DNA of 64,000 bases from CAUZWH01 sp965224275 (GCA_965224275.1 CBDCYR010000015.1:62001-126000), one strand, 5' to 3'. Shown: positions 16,356 through 24,582, counted from the first letter of the stretch. Notes: generated by a model not told the origin, from the letters alone. Program-made: numbers and translations.

Positions 16356-17765
16356 CTACGAAGCGATCTGACCGGCAACATCGCGTGCGCTGTTGGCTTG
16401 ATCCATGTTGAGGATCGCATTGCGGACACGCTCGCTCGGGCCGTTGGCGATTTCAATATTGCCCAGGAACTTCTCAATGATCTCTTCGTTCGAGATGGGT
16501 CGGTCCGAGTTACCGCGATTCACAGCTTTGCGCTGGCGGATCTCGCTGCCATCAATCATCTCGACGACAACCTCGCCCGAATAGTATATCGGGAACCCTG
16601 AGTCGGGATCGACCTCATAATCGACCCGGTCGGCGAGCGACAGGATTTCGGGATCCTTAAGCGAGTCATCACTCAGTTCGGCCAGTGTGAATTGGCCTCT
16701 GGTAATGGCGGCCGAGACCAGAAAGGGAATGCTGAACTCCGCGTCATACTCGTTTTGGGGGCGTCGCTTGTTCGCAACCGGTTCGCAAACGGTCTTGACC
16801 ACCTCTTGGGGCACCAATGCGCGTATCCGTTTGATATCGGTTGCCTTGATCTGGTTATCGCGCACCAGCCCCAACGCGGCATCGATGCAGCCATGCGTGA
16901 AATGACAGGCCGGGAAGGGTTTGATCGCGACATTGTCAATCTCCCAAACACGACCCAAGCCGGCCGTCGCCAGACTGAGTTCGTTGTTGGCGTTGTATTC
17001 GGGATTGTTGACGTAGGTATTAAACAGCCCGAACCGGCCTTCATACGGGTGGCCTGCACCGACATAGCCTTCTTTGGCGAGGAACGCCGCAGTGATGCCG
17101 GAAACAGCCGCCCAACCGGGATGCATCCGTTTGGTCCAAGCGCCGTCCTCAAGGAATTCGAGGCTACCGGCCGCCATGCTGAGCACGATGCCTTGGGCCA
17201 TGGCCAATTGCTGTTCGTCGAGTCCGAGCAAACGACCTGCCACCAACGAGCAACCGAACGCGCCCATGACCCCGGTCGGATGAAAGCCGATTTGGTGGAG
17301 ACCGCCTTTGACGACCATGCCGAGGCGGGCCGCGGATTCGACGCCAATGATATAGGCGATCAGCATATCTTTGCCGCTGGCGTTGACGTGATTGGCGGTC
17401 GCCAAGGCACACGGAAAGGTGCTGGTGGTGGTGTGGATAACACCGGCGCTGTGGGTATCGTCGAAATCGAGGCCATGGCAAAGGATTCCATTGACCAGCG
17501 CTGCATCTCGCAACGACAGTTTCTTCGAGGAACCGATAACCGGGTTATCGCCGTTTTCACTTAAGGCTTCAGCGGCCGCCATCGCGACCGAGGCAAAATG
17601 GTAGGTGCTCGACGCATGGGCGATCCCGACGCTGTCCAGAACCAAATGTTTGGCCCGATCGCGCACCGCTTCCGGAATATCCTCGTAATTAAGGTTGGCG
17701 GCAAATTTGGCAAGTTCGTTGGCGATACCGTTGGCCGGCGTCGCTGAGGCAGCGGCACTACTCAT
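16356..17765 (-). CDS. MmgE/PrpD family protein
   Basis: The 469-residue protein has the MmgE/PrpD pattern: an N-terminal helical domain with LDSVGIAHAS, GLDFDDTH and GCSLVAGRLLGLDEQQ, KRMHPGWAAVSG and KPFPACHFTHG. Members include 2-methylcitrate dehydratase, cis-aconitate decarboxylase-like and aspartate racemase-like enzymes. ATG 17765 was chosen as AGGAGGA lies 8 bases upstream; a longer frame to 18182 would overlap the divergent gene. It is the first gene of the minus-strand set, followed by the acyl-CoA dehydrogenase, so a hydroxy-acid dehydratase or isomerase role in acid catabolism is plausible. Confidence 0.9.
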   Translation of the reverse strand: MSSAAASATPANGIANELAKFAANLNYEDIPEAVRDRAKHLVLDSVGIAHASSTYHFASVAMAAAEALSENGDNPVIGSSKKLSLRDAALVNGILCHGLDFDDTHSAGVIHTTTSTFPCALATANHVNASGKDMLIAYIIGVESAARLGMVVKGGLHQIGFHPTGVMGAFGCSLVAGRLLGLDEQQLAMAQGIVLSMAAGSLEFLEDGAWTKRMHPGWAAVSGITAAFLAKEGYVGAGHPYEGRFGLFNTYVNNPEYNANNELSLATAGLGRVWEIDNVAIKPFPACHFTHGCIDAALGLVRDNQIKATDIKRIRALVPQEVVKTVCEPVANKRRPQNEYDAEFSIPFLVSAAITRGQFTLAELSDDSLKDPEILSLADRVDYEVDPDSGFPIYYSGEVVVEMIDGSEIRQRKAVNRGNSDRPISNEEIIEKFLGNIEIANGPSERVRNAILNMDQANSARDVAGQIAS

Positions 17766-17924
17766 CGTAAGTCCTCCTGGTCGAACGAAATCCTCCCCGC
17801 GGGGAAGTTGTTGCCAGTCTATCAGTATTCCCCATTTACGGTAGTCCCGGACGGGCAGATTCGAAGCCAATACGCTTCGGGTGTAGCCTTCTCGGGCTGA
17901 CCCATGACGACGGTGGAGGGAACG

Positions 17925-19157
17925 ATGAGCGGGCGCGAAATCATCATAAGTGGCGACGACGGTGCCAATTTTTCGGGTTATCTGGCGTGTCCGGAAAGCG
18001 GCAGCGGGCCTGGTTTGCTGCTGGCCCAGGAAATATTTGGCGTCAACCAGACCATGCGTGCGGTCGCGGACTACTTCGCCGAGGAGGGTTATGTCTGCCT
18101 CGTGCCCGATCTGTTCTGGCGCATCGAGCCCGGTATTCAACTGGGATATTCGCCAGCCGAGTTCGAACAGGCATTTGGGCACTATCAGACGTTCGACGTC
18201 GACCGCGGGATCGACGATCTCGGCGCCGCGCTAAACACGCTACGTCAGCGCCCGGAATGTTCCGGCCAGGCCGGCGTGATGGGGTTTTGCCTTGGTGGGA
18301 AACTCGCCTATTTGGTGGCAACCCGCCACGATCCGGCGGTCGCAGTTTGTTTTTACGGCGTCGGCATAGATCAGGCGCTGGACGAGGCGGCTAAAATCGA
18401 TTGCCCGATAGTGTTTCATTTCGCGGGTGCCGACCAGTTTGTACCGCCCGATGCTGTGGCGAAAGTGCGCGAGACGATTGGTGCGCAAGCCGGTATCGAG
18501 ATCTACGAATATCCCGACGTCGACCATGCTTTCTACAATAGGGATCGTGCCGAGGTTTACGACAAGCCGTCGGCGATGATGGCTCATTCGCGCACGATTG
18601 CGGCGCTCCGGCGCGTTGTCGGCCCCGACTACGACCTCGATGCGCTTATGAATGAACACCGGCGCCATGAATTCGTTACCGGCGATGTCGACGCCACGAT
18701 GGCGACTATGGTGGTGGAACCTTACGTCAACCACGTGACGGTCATGACGGGCGGCGTCGGTTACGAGGAACTCCACCGATTCTATAAACATCACTTCATT
18801 CCCAAGATGCCGACCCCGGGCCGGCGTGTGCCGATTTCTCGCACAATTGGTCCAGATCGCTTGATTGATGAGGTGCTCTATTGCTTCACCCATGATGAAG
18901 AAATGGACTGGATGCTTCCAGGCGTTCCACCGACTGGCAAATATGTTGAGGTGGCGATCGTTGCGATCTACAGCTTCCGAGGCGGCAAGCTGTATCACGA
19001 GCACATCTATTGGGATCAGGCCACCGTGTTGGTTCAGCTCGGCTTGCTCGACCCCGAAGGCCTGCCCGTTGCTGGTCGCGAGGCCGCCGAGAAACTTGCC
19101 GATGAGAGCAAGCCCTCGAACACGCTCATGAAGCGCTGGGCCGAGAGCGCCAGTTAG
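17925..19157 (+). CDS. Dienelactone hydrolase fused to SnoaL/NTF2-like domain
   Basis: The 410-residue protein has an N-terminal dienelactone hydrolase domain (~residues 1-235) with the triad C122 (GFCLGGK), D170 (AGADQFV) and H201 (DVDHAFYN), and E36 in QEIFG. A second domain (~residues 240-395), with FYKHHFIPK and later GGKLYHEHIYWDQA, resembles SnoaL/NTF2-like polyketide-cyclase folds. ATG 17925 follows GGAGGG; 17904 has no good site. The DLH domain would open lactone intermediates of aromatic breakdown; the role of the second domain is not clear. It is divergent from the MmgE/PrpD gene and is followed by a methyltransferase gene. Confidence 0.87.
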   Translation: MSGREIIISGDDGANFSGYLACPESGSGPGLLLAQEIFGVNQTMRAVADYFAEEGYVCLVPDLFWRIEPGIQLGYSPAEFEQAFGHYQTFDVDRGIDDLGAALNTLRQRPECSGQAGVMGFCLGGKLAYLVATRHDPAVAVCFYGVGIDQALDEAAKIDCPIVFHFAGADQFVPPDAVAKVRETIGAQAGIEIYEYPDVDHAFYNRDRAEVYDKPSAMMAHSRTIAALRRVVGPDYDLDALMNEHRRHEFVTGDVDATMATMVVEPYVNHVTVMTGGVGYEELHRFYKHHFIPKMPTPGRRVPISRTIGPDRLIDEVLYCFTHDEEMDWMLPGVPPTGKYVEVAIVAIYSFRGGKLYHEHIYWDQATVLVQLGLLDPEGLPVAGREAAEKLADESKPSNTLMKRWAESAS

Positions 19158-19172
19158 CGGGGAGAAATTGTT

Positions 19173-19772
19173 GTGGAGCTAGAAGAACTCGGACGCCTCA
19201 TCGCAGGCGGCGCCAGCCGGTTTGGCGAAGACCCGTTTCGAGAGATCCAAGCCGCGACCGATGCCCATCGTTCGAGCCACGGTTGTTGGGCTTACCCCTA
19301 TGATGAAGGATCGAGGTTGGGCACGATCGCCGCGGCGATTGATGCCCGCCGAGTATTAGAACTGGGGACGGCGCTGGGATACACGGCCCTTTGGTTCGCC
19401 CATGGTGCACCCGAGGCCACCATCGACACGATTGAACGCGATCCCGATCATGTTCGCCTGGCGCGTTCGAATATTGCGGCTGCGGCAATGTCGAAACGGA
19501 TCGTCGTTCACGAGGGCGACTTCGAGACAATACTGCCTCGCTTTAGCCCGGGCTATGATTTGGTGTTCTTCGACGGCTACGCGCCGACCATGCCGATCAT
19601 GGCCCAGGTTAAGCGTTTGCTAGCAGATCGAGGGGTGCTGATTAGCGCCAATCTCACGTTGGGCGGTGGTGACGGTCCAGCCTACCGCAAAGCTTTACGC
19701 GATCAGAACGAGTGGCAAACGGTTTTCCCAACCGCGAGCGAAGAAACTGCTGTGAGCAAGCTGGTGGGATGA
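19173..19772 (+). CDS. O-methyltransferase-like class I SAM methyltransferase
   Basis: The 199-residue protein starts at GTG 19173 with GGGGAGA upstream. It carries the SAM-binding loop VLELGTALGYTALW near residue 60 and the acidic DTIERDPDH after the second strand, with VFFDGYAPTMP as motif IV. The layout matches small catechol/caffeoyl-CoA type O-methyltransferases. It lies 15 bases after the DLH fusion gene and is probably co-transcribed. A catecholic substrate fits the context but is inference. Confidence 0.85.
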   Translation: MELEELGRLIAGGASRFGEDPFREIQAATDAHRSSHGCWAYPYDEGSRLGTIAAAIDARRVLELGTALGYTALWFAHGAPEATIDTIERDPDHVRLARSNIAAAAMSKRIVVHEGDFETILPRFSPGYDLVFFDGYAPTMPIMAQVKRLLADRGVLISANLTLGGGDGPAYRKALRDQNEWQTVFPTASEETAVSKLVG

Positions 19773-19803
19773 ATTCCCTTAACACACTGCCGCGGGTCGG
19801 CGA

Positions 19804-21117
19804 TTAGTTTCCGCCGCCACCATTCCCGCCACCGTTGCCGCCGCCATTGCCACCTCCGTTTCCTCCGCCATTGCCGTTCGCAGCGCTGGCACCATCCTCG
19901 GTATTGCCGCTGCTGTTAGCTCCGTTTCCGTTTCCGTTTCCGCTATTACCACTTGCCGCCCCGGTTCCAGAACCACTTCCATTTCCGTTTGCGCTAGCAC
20001 TTCCGCTCCCGGAACCGCTGCTGTCTCCGGCGCCGCTGGCGCCGCCGCCATTAGATCCGCTGGCACCACTGCCGGAGGCTCCCGATCCGCCCTGACCGCC
20101 GCCCTGGCCACCGCCTTGACCGCCGCCCTGACCACCACCTTGGCCACCTCCCCCTGCGCCGCTGTCGGGCGCTGCAGCCAAACCAAGACTTTTGCCGATA
20201 CCGAGTCCTTTTGCCTTGGACGTCGTAACACTCGCCTGAGTTGTCGGAGTAATGGACAGCATTTGCTCGACCGTTGCCATTGCTTTGGTCGCGGCGGTGG
20301 GTTGTACCGTCGCCTGCGAACCCGACGTCGCGACCGAGATTGTTTGACCTGGCTTGGCGAGACCGGCGGTACCGCCGCCGTTCGGCGATACCGCGACTTC
20401 GCCATCGAGTACTGATACCGTCGTGCTGCCGTTTGGAGCAACCGCGACTACGAAATCGGTCCCGCGAATCCCAATGGTCGCCACCGGTGTTCGGAACACA
20501 TAACTCTTCTTGGGTAGTGTCCCCGAAACGATGCGATACGTTCCTTGCGTGAGTCGGACGATCAGCGATCCCTTGTTGATAGACTCGAAGACGAAGTCTT
20601 CGAGGACCATGGAACTTTCAGGCCCAAGGAAAAAGTCGGTCTTATCGGCAAACTTCACGTGAAGGGAGCCGTCGATGCCGGTTTCGACGCGCTCGTCTTC
20701 ATAAACGTCGTCGCTGACCGTCAAATTACGACGACCCAAAGAAGGCGTAGTACCTTGCGCATAGGCTGCTAAAGCGACAACGCCGATATTCTTCAGATTT
20801 GGATCAAATGACGCTTGCTGGAACGACCCGACGGGCGTTGCCTTTTGACCAATAGCTTTGCGAAGGGAGTTGAGGAACCCGCCGGTCGTTTTGCGCGTTG
20901 CGATTTTTCCGAATGTGAAGTTGTCCGTTCCCACGCCACCGCCGGGATCGGCCAGTGCACTCGGGACCGCCAACCCGGGGAGCCCGGTTTCTACGCCTAA
21001 GTTCGGTGCAAAAAACACTGTCAGCAGTGCGCTGACAACGAGGAGACGGCGACGGCGACACCACAGTTCGGTCGCCCGCGTGTGTCGATCTTGTCGGCTA
21101 AACCGCTGGATTTTCAC
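19804..21117 (-). CDS. Secreted FecR-domain protein with Gly/Asn/Ser-rich tail
   Basis: The 437-residue protein starts at a GTG. It has a basic N-terminus, a hydrophobic segment and a SALA-D signal-peptidase-like site near residue 56. Residues ~135-245 form a FecR-like domain (VETGIDGSLHVKFADKT, YVFRTPVATIGIRGTDF, VLDGEVAV). The last ~120 residues are low complexity: a run of about five GGGQ units, then Gly/Ser/Asn-rich sequence ending in GGGNG units, encoded by 12-bp-type DNA repeats. FecR domains of this stand-alone type occur in envelope and adhesin-type proteins; no sigma factor or TonB receptor gene is adjacent, so a classic FecIR role is unlikely. The repeat tail may vary in length. Confidence 0.8.
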   Translation of the reverse strand: MKIQRFSRQDRHTRATELWCRRRRLLVVSALLTVFFAPNLGVETGLPGLAVPSALADPGGGVGTDNFTFGKIATRKTTGGFLNSLRKAIGQKATPVGSFQQASFDPNLKNIGVVALAAYAQGTTPSLGRRNLTVSDDVYEDERVETGIDGSLHVKFADKTDFFLGPESSMVLEDFVFESINKGSLIVRLTQGTYRIVSGTLPKKSYVFRTPVATIGIRGTDFVVAVAPNGSTTVSVLDGEVAVSPNGGGTAGLAKPGQTISVATSGSQATVQPTAATKAMATVEQMLSITPTTQASVTTSKAKGLGIGKSLGLAAAPDSGAGGGGQGGGQGGGQGGGQGGGQGGSGASGSGASGSNGGGASGAGDSSGSGSGSASANGNGSGSGTGAASGNSGNGNGNGANSSGNTEDGASAANGNGGGNGGGNGGGNGGGNGGGGN

Positions 21118-21316
21118 CTTGGCACTCTTCCCTGGGGTGGCGCGACCACGGAGGTGTGCCGTTGCGAGGAGGGATCAGGTATGGGTTGCGCGACGGTTCA
21201 GAACGTTTGTTCGAACAATCAGTCGCAGTGCTCGCGGCCGTCCGCATCGGGTCTTCAAGGAGTGTAGAGTCGCTGCAAGCTTGCGTAGATATTTCCTGAT
21301 ACCCCGCCATTTCGGC

Positions 21317-21347
21317 TTTCTTGGTTAATCACTTGTTAACCAAGAAA
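21317..21347. promoter_or_regulatory. 12-bp inverted repeat upstream of FecR-domain gene
   Basis: TTTCTTGGTTAA (21317-21328) and TTAACCAAGAAA (21336-21347) are perfect inverted repeats with a 7-base spacer, ending 200 bases upstream of the FecR gene start. It could be an operator for a dimeric regulator or a hairpin; there is no T-run to call it a terminator. Confidence 0.5.
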
Positions 21348-21371
21348 GTAGGGTAAACAGCGATTCGCTGC

Positions 21372-21387
21372 TGTGATTACCATCACA
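21372..21387. promoter_or_regulatory. CRP/FNR-like palindrome, site 1
   Basis: TGTGATTACCATCACA fits TGTGA-N6-TCACA exactly, the classical CRP half-site pair, with 6-bp symmetric arms. It lies 255 bases upstream of the FecR gene. Which regulator uses it here is unknown. Confidence 0.55.
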
Positions 21388-21592
21388 ATAAAGAGGGTAA
21401 ACGAGATAATTCTTGTGAATAATTAGTATAATAAAGTTGAATCAATCGTCAGTTGCACTCCATATTTTCAAGTATTTCGGGGATGCCCTTAGTTGATCTA
21501 GTCATATCCCCACTTGACTTGGACTTGATGGCCGTTTCTTGAGGTTTACACGTTTACACATGAATCGACACCGAATTAACGTCGAAACGTAA

Positions 21593-21618
21593 AAAGCCCC
21601 GCCGGGGGGCGGGGCTTT
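21593..21618 (-). terminator. Terminator-like hairpin
   Basis: AAAGCCCCGCC (21593-21603) pairs perfectly with GGCGGGGCTTT (21608-21618) around a GGGG loop. On the minus strand the stem is followed by further T, giving a five-T run, so it would best stop leftward transcription; on the plus strand the T-run is only three. Confidence 0.65.
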
Positions 21619-21694
21619 GAACGCGAGCCAGTTACGGGATGGGGGTACGAAACCGGCTCAGAGGCGGTTTATACATCAGCACTGCCTGCCACGC

Positions 21695-21710
21695 TGTGAT
21701 CACCGTCACT
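21695..21710. promoter_or_regulatory. CRP/FNR-like palindrome, site 2
   Basis: TGTGATCACCGTCACT matches TGTGA-N6-TCACA at 9 of 10 half-site positions. It is 15 bases from site 3 (14 intervening bases). Ignoring the later IS insertion (21848-23048), sites 2 and 3 lie about 150-190 bases upstream of the small gene at 23091. Confidence 0.5.
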
Positions 21711-21724
21711 TTGAATTGGATAAT

Positions 21725-21740
21725 TGTAACGACCGTCACA
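21725..21740. promoter_or_regulatory. CRP/FNR-like palindrome, site 3
   Basis: TGTAACGACCGTCACA matches TGTGA-N6-TCACA at 9 of 10 half-site positions and shares the ACCGTCAC half with site 2. The two sites are 30 bases apart start to start, about three helical turns, as expected for cooperative binding. Confidence 0.5.
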
Positions 21741-21847
21741 GCTCGGCGTTAATAAGTCATTAGTAAATAAGGTCTTTTCCCAGTTATTGAGGGTGCGAAT
21801 TACTGAATCCCCCGGATTGTTTTATTGGTGGTCGGGTGCGACATATG

Positions 21848-23048
21848 GGCACCTCGAAAAATGCCCAGATGAGCCCGAACCGGGGCAGCGGACGTCACCC
21901 GGCCTCGGGATTTTGGCGTTCGGTCGCTCCTGAGCGGTTGATTTGATGCCGAAACTCGTAGCCTGCACGGACTCCTGCCCTGAATACCGTCCCGGTGGCG
22001 CCGCCGCCGCGAGGCGCTCCAACTGCACCAGGCGGCGCATGTTGTAGGCGAGGGGCCCGATCCGTGCCTTGGCCCGCAAGCCCGATGCCGCGCACCAGCG
22101 TCCCGCCCATGTCGTTGCTCTGGGCCCCGAAGACGTGCTCCACCCGAGCCCGCACCTTCGAACGGGTCTCGTTGCCCCGCTTCTCGCGCTCGTTCAGCGG
22201 CTTGTTGCGATGCCCCTTGCGGTGGACCGGCTCTTCAGACCCTTCTCACCCAGCTTCGCCTCGATCTCCGCCGACCGGTAGGCGCTGTCCGCCCACACGT
22301 CCGAAGCAGTGTTGTCCGCATCCAGGATGTCCTCCACGACCTGGCTGTCGTGCACCGCCGCGTCGGTCACCTGATAACGCCGCACCAGCTTGTGGCGGCG
22401 GTCCACATTCACATGGTTCTTGTAGCCGTAATGGCTCTTGCCGTGCTTCTTGGTCCACCGCGCGTCCGTATCCTTCTGGCGACGCTTGGCCGGCTGCTTC
22501 TCCCAGCCATTCCGGCGTCTCGCCATCCTTGATCCGCGCGTTCTCGTCACGGCTGTTGCGCTGTTGGGGGACCGACGATCGAGGCGTCGATGATCTGGCC
22601 GCCCATCGCCAAGTAGCCCCGCTTCTTCGGAGCCGTCGAAGGCATCGAACAACGCCTCGATCACCCCCGCCTGCGCCAAGTGTTCGCGGTAGAGCCACAC
22701 CGTCTTGGCATCGGGAACCCGGTCCTCAAGCCCCAACCCCAGAAACCGCTGAACGAGAGGCGGTCGCGAAGCTGGTACTCCACCTGATCGTCCGACAGGT
22801 TATTCACCAGCGCATCCCACGGCTTGGTGCGGAACTTCCGGTCCTCGTCCGGCTTGCGCCATGCCGCCTCGAGACGCCGGATCCCACGGAACAACCTGTC
22901 GATCTTCACCAGCGGGTCGTTCTTGGCGTCCAGCCCCGCATACCGATTCGCGATGTCAAAAAAGCCCATTTGGCCCATCGCTGGTTCCCCTGATCCCCGT
23001 GTCACGTCGCCCCGGATTGAGAGCGCCGGAAGGCATTTTTAGAGGCGC
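21848..23048 (-). mobile_element. Decayed IS5-family element (different from the three intact copies)
   Basis: The ends are imperfect inverted repeats: GGCACCTCGAAAAATGCC near 21848-21865 and the complement of GGCGCCTCTAAAAATGCC near 23032-23049. CATATG occurs directly on both sides (21842-21847 and 23049-23054) and may be the target duplication. The inside encodes a broken transposase. It has inserted between the CRP-like sites and the first DYSD-family small gene. Confidence 0.75.
21990..22978 (-). pseudogene. Broken IS5-group transposase
   Basis: Three partial minus-strand frames together give an IS5-type DDE transposase: an N-terminal part from 22978 (MGQMGFFD ... RDRLSFSGF), a middle part (LEDRVPDAKTVWLYREHL ... 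KKHGKSHYGYKNHVNVD ... VWADSAYRS) and a C-terminal part (VRARVEHVFG ... GPLAYNMRRLVQLE). At least three frameshifts separate them. It cannot make a functional protein as written, and does not belong to the same IS as the three 0.93-kb copies. Confidence 0.85.
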
Positions 23049-23090
23049 CATATGACGGGACGCCGACGATCCAACCCGAGGGTACGTGAT

Positions 23091-23441
23091 ATGCCGCACC
23101 TAACTGGACCCGACTACTCCGACTGCGCGCGCAGCGTTCGCGAATCCGCGGCCCTGCTCGATCGCATCGCTCATCAAAATATTGTCAAGCGCGAGGAGTT
23201 GCTCAACATCGTCACCTACCTCCAAACCACCGCCATGTCTTTGGAGCACGGTGATAGTGTCGTGCTGCTCGGCGACCATCGTGGCGAAACCTCCGCCCAT
23301 ACCGCCCACGCCCAAGCTGCCTACGCGCGCGCTCAGGTATCGACAGTCCCAGAGGTTGACCGAGAGGTCGACGCTGACCATGCCGTTCTCGATCGGCTGG
23401 TAACCTGGAAATCTCTTCCTGACGAGGTCAGCACCGCCTAG
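23091..23441 (+). CDS. DYSD-family small protein A (unknown function)
   Basis: The 116-residue protein has no family I recognise. Residues ~6-55 contain PDYSDC, SVRESAALL and VTYLQTTAMSLE, shared with the small proteins at 23668-23826 and 24346-24582. The remaining half is hydrophilic and His/Ala-containing with no clear motif. No signal peptide or membrane segment is visible. ATG 23091 is used since the homologous part begins right after it and GAGGGT lies upstream; the longer frame begins inside the target repeat of the decayed IS. It looks like a real gene because the shared block is conserved at protein level in three neighbours. Confidence 0.65.
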   Translation: MPHLTGPDYSDCARSVRESAALLDRIAHQNIVKREELLNIVTYLQTTAMSLEHGDSVVLLGDHRGETSAHTAHAQAAYARAQVSTVPEVDREVDADHAVLDRLVTWKSLPDEVSTA

Positions 23442-23474
23442 TTCATGCGCCACTTGCCGACGACAGTGCTACAA

Positions 23475-23490
23475 CTGTGACGGCTGTCAC
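23475..23490. promoter_or_regulatory. CRP/FNR-like palindrome, site 4
   Basis: TGTGACGGCTGTCACT matches TGTGA-N6-TCACA at 9 of 10 half-site positions. It lies in the gap between DYSD-family genes A and B, about 180 bases upstream of the latter. Confidence 0.5.
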
Positions 23491-23667
23491 TATTTACTAA
23501 TTAGCCTGTGAATCCGGTCCCCTCTTCCTAGTCATTACACTAGGTTGTTGCGGATATACCCGCGATATTGGGTCGGTATTTGGGGTCTCAACCTAATTGT
23601 TCTTTGCGCGCGAAACGCTGATATTAACCTCGCGTTAACCAATCACCGCGTGAGGCGGAAAAAGACA

Positions 23668-23826
23668 ATGACAGGGAAACCCGACTATTCTGATTACCTG
23701 AATTCCTTGCGTGAATCGATCACGGTTCTCTACCAGCAGGAAGAGAACGCCGTGGGTCCCGATTTGGTCAACTTCGCTGCGTATTTAGAGTCTGTCGTTG
23801 CCGGCGTCGAGGAGCGCACCGGCTAA
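23668..23826 (+). CDS. DYSD-family small protein B (unknown function)
   Basis: A 52-residue protein consisting almost only of the shared block: PDYSDY, SLRESITVL, AAYLESVVAGVEE. It is likely a short helical protein. ATG 23668 follows GAGGCGG by 9 bases; the open frame continues upstream but the homologues start here. Upstream lies a 226-base gap with a CRP-like site, suggesting its own promoter. No known family recognised. Confidence 0.65.
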   Translation: MTGKPDYSDYLNSLRESITVLYQQEENAVGPDLVNFAAYLESVVAGVEERTG

Positions 23827-23910
23827 CCAATCGTCGGCGCGTTGGCGGGTTCTTAGTGACGTGACCCAACCCACCACCCCCCACCCACGAGCGAACACGG
23901 GAGCCTAGAG

Positions 23911-24291
23911 ATGACAATACAGTTCACGTCCATCGCGAGCGCCCAGGACATTGAACCAGGGACGATGAAGCAGGTTATGCTGGAAGGGACCAACGTGGTC
24001 GTGGCTAACGTCGATGGTGAATTTTTCGCGTTCGGCGGAAAATGCATCTGCCTGTCCCACTTCTCCAACCATCGGCAAGAGGGCGGTGGCATTACCCTTG
24101 CCGATGGTGAACTTGCCGGATCAACGATCGCCTGCCCAAGTCACGGCACCGTTTATGATGTGCGCGATGGTTGCCCCATCAAGGGTCTCGGCGAGGTACC
24201 GGTCAATACATATGAAGTGAAGAATTATCGCGGCGAATTACGCATTGCCACGATGACCGATTCGGAACGGCGGTTTTGGAACGCGGCCTGA
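23911..24291 (+). CDS. Rieske-type [2Fe-2S] ferredoxin-like protein with altered first motif
   Basis: The 126-residue protein matches small Rieske ferredoxins of the type serving ring-hydroxylating oxygenases: FFAFGGKC near residue 40, GSTIACPSHG with C75 and H78, and the later VYDVRDGCPIKG. The first motif should read C-x-H; here the sequence is C45-I-C47-L-S-H50, giving C-x2-H or C-x4-H. A working cluster is therefore uncertain. No oxygenase or reductase gene is near. It lies between two DYSD-family small genes, so the three may work together; that is inference. Confidence 0.75.
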   Translation: MTIQFTSIASAQDIEPGTMKQVMLEGTNVVVANVDGEFFAFGGKCICLSHFSNHRQEGGGITLADGELAGSTIACPSHGTVYDVRDGCPIKGLGEVPVNTYEVKNYRGELRIATMTDSERRFWNAA

Positions 24292-24345
24292 CTCGGCATC
24301 GATGCGAGCTGGCACGGAACTACTGATTAGGAGACAGCAAGTCGT

Positions 24346-24582
24346 ATGTCGATAGCAACCCAGCGTAAAATTGACTATTCCGACTGCGTCAGAAATTTCC
24401 GCGAATACGCGGCTCGATTAGGCGAATTGGCGCGGGGTGAGTTGACGCGACGGGACAAGTTTCAGGACGTTGTGCCTTATCTTGAGAAGACCGCCCGTTC
24501 GTTGGAAGAAAATCAAGTCGAACCGAGCGGCACGCCGACCAGTGCTCCGCCCCTGATCGCCCCGACCCAGCCGACGATCTAA
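24346..24582 (+). CDS. DYSD-family small protein C (unknown function)
   Basis: The 78-residue protein carries the shared block IDYSDC, NFREYAARL, VVPYLEKTARSLEE at residues ~9-60 followed by a Pro/Thr/Ser-rich tail of ~20 residues. It has no signal peptide or membrane segment. AGGAG lies about a dozen bases upstream of the ATG. It starts 54 bases after the Rieske-like gene and may be co-transcribed with it. No known family recognised. Confidence 0.65.
   Translation: MSIATQRKIDYSDCVRNFREYAARLGELARGELTRRDKFQDVVPYLEKTARSLEENQVEPSGTPTSAPPLIAPTQPTI

Larger units (their letters stand above)
21118..21821. other. AT-rich intergenic region with regulatory-looking sites
   Basis: About 700 bases without a convincing gene. 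It holds a 12-bp inverted repeat (21317-21347), three CRP-like palindromes (21372, 21695, 21725), a tandem GTTTACAC pair (21544-21559) and a terminator-like hairpin (21593-21618). Base composition is clearly richer in A+T than the coding DNA around it. It lies between the FecR gene and a decayed IS. Confidence 0.7.

Noticed and set aside
16356..18182. Longer start for the MmgE/PrpD gene
   Set aside because: It would overlap the divergent dienelactone hydrolase gene; ATG 17765 has a strong ribosome site and the family start.
19835..20095. Proline/leucine-rich plus-strand frame
   Set aside because: It is the antisense of the Gly-rich repeat tail of the FecR-domain protein.
20090..20160. Regular repeats considered as a CRISPR-like array
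   Set aside because: The repeats are contiguous 12-base-type units that code GGGQ; there are no unique spacers or cas genes.
21995..22993. 332-residue plus-strand open frame
   Set aside because: It is antisense to the decayed transposase; the composition is Pro/Arg/Ser-rich and no domain is recognisable.
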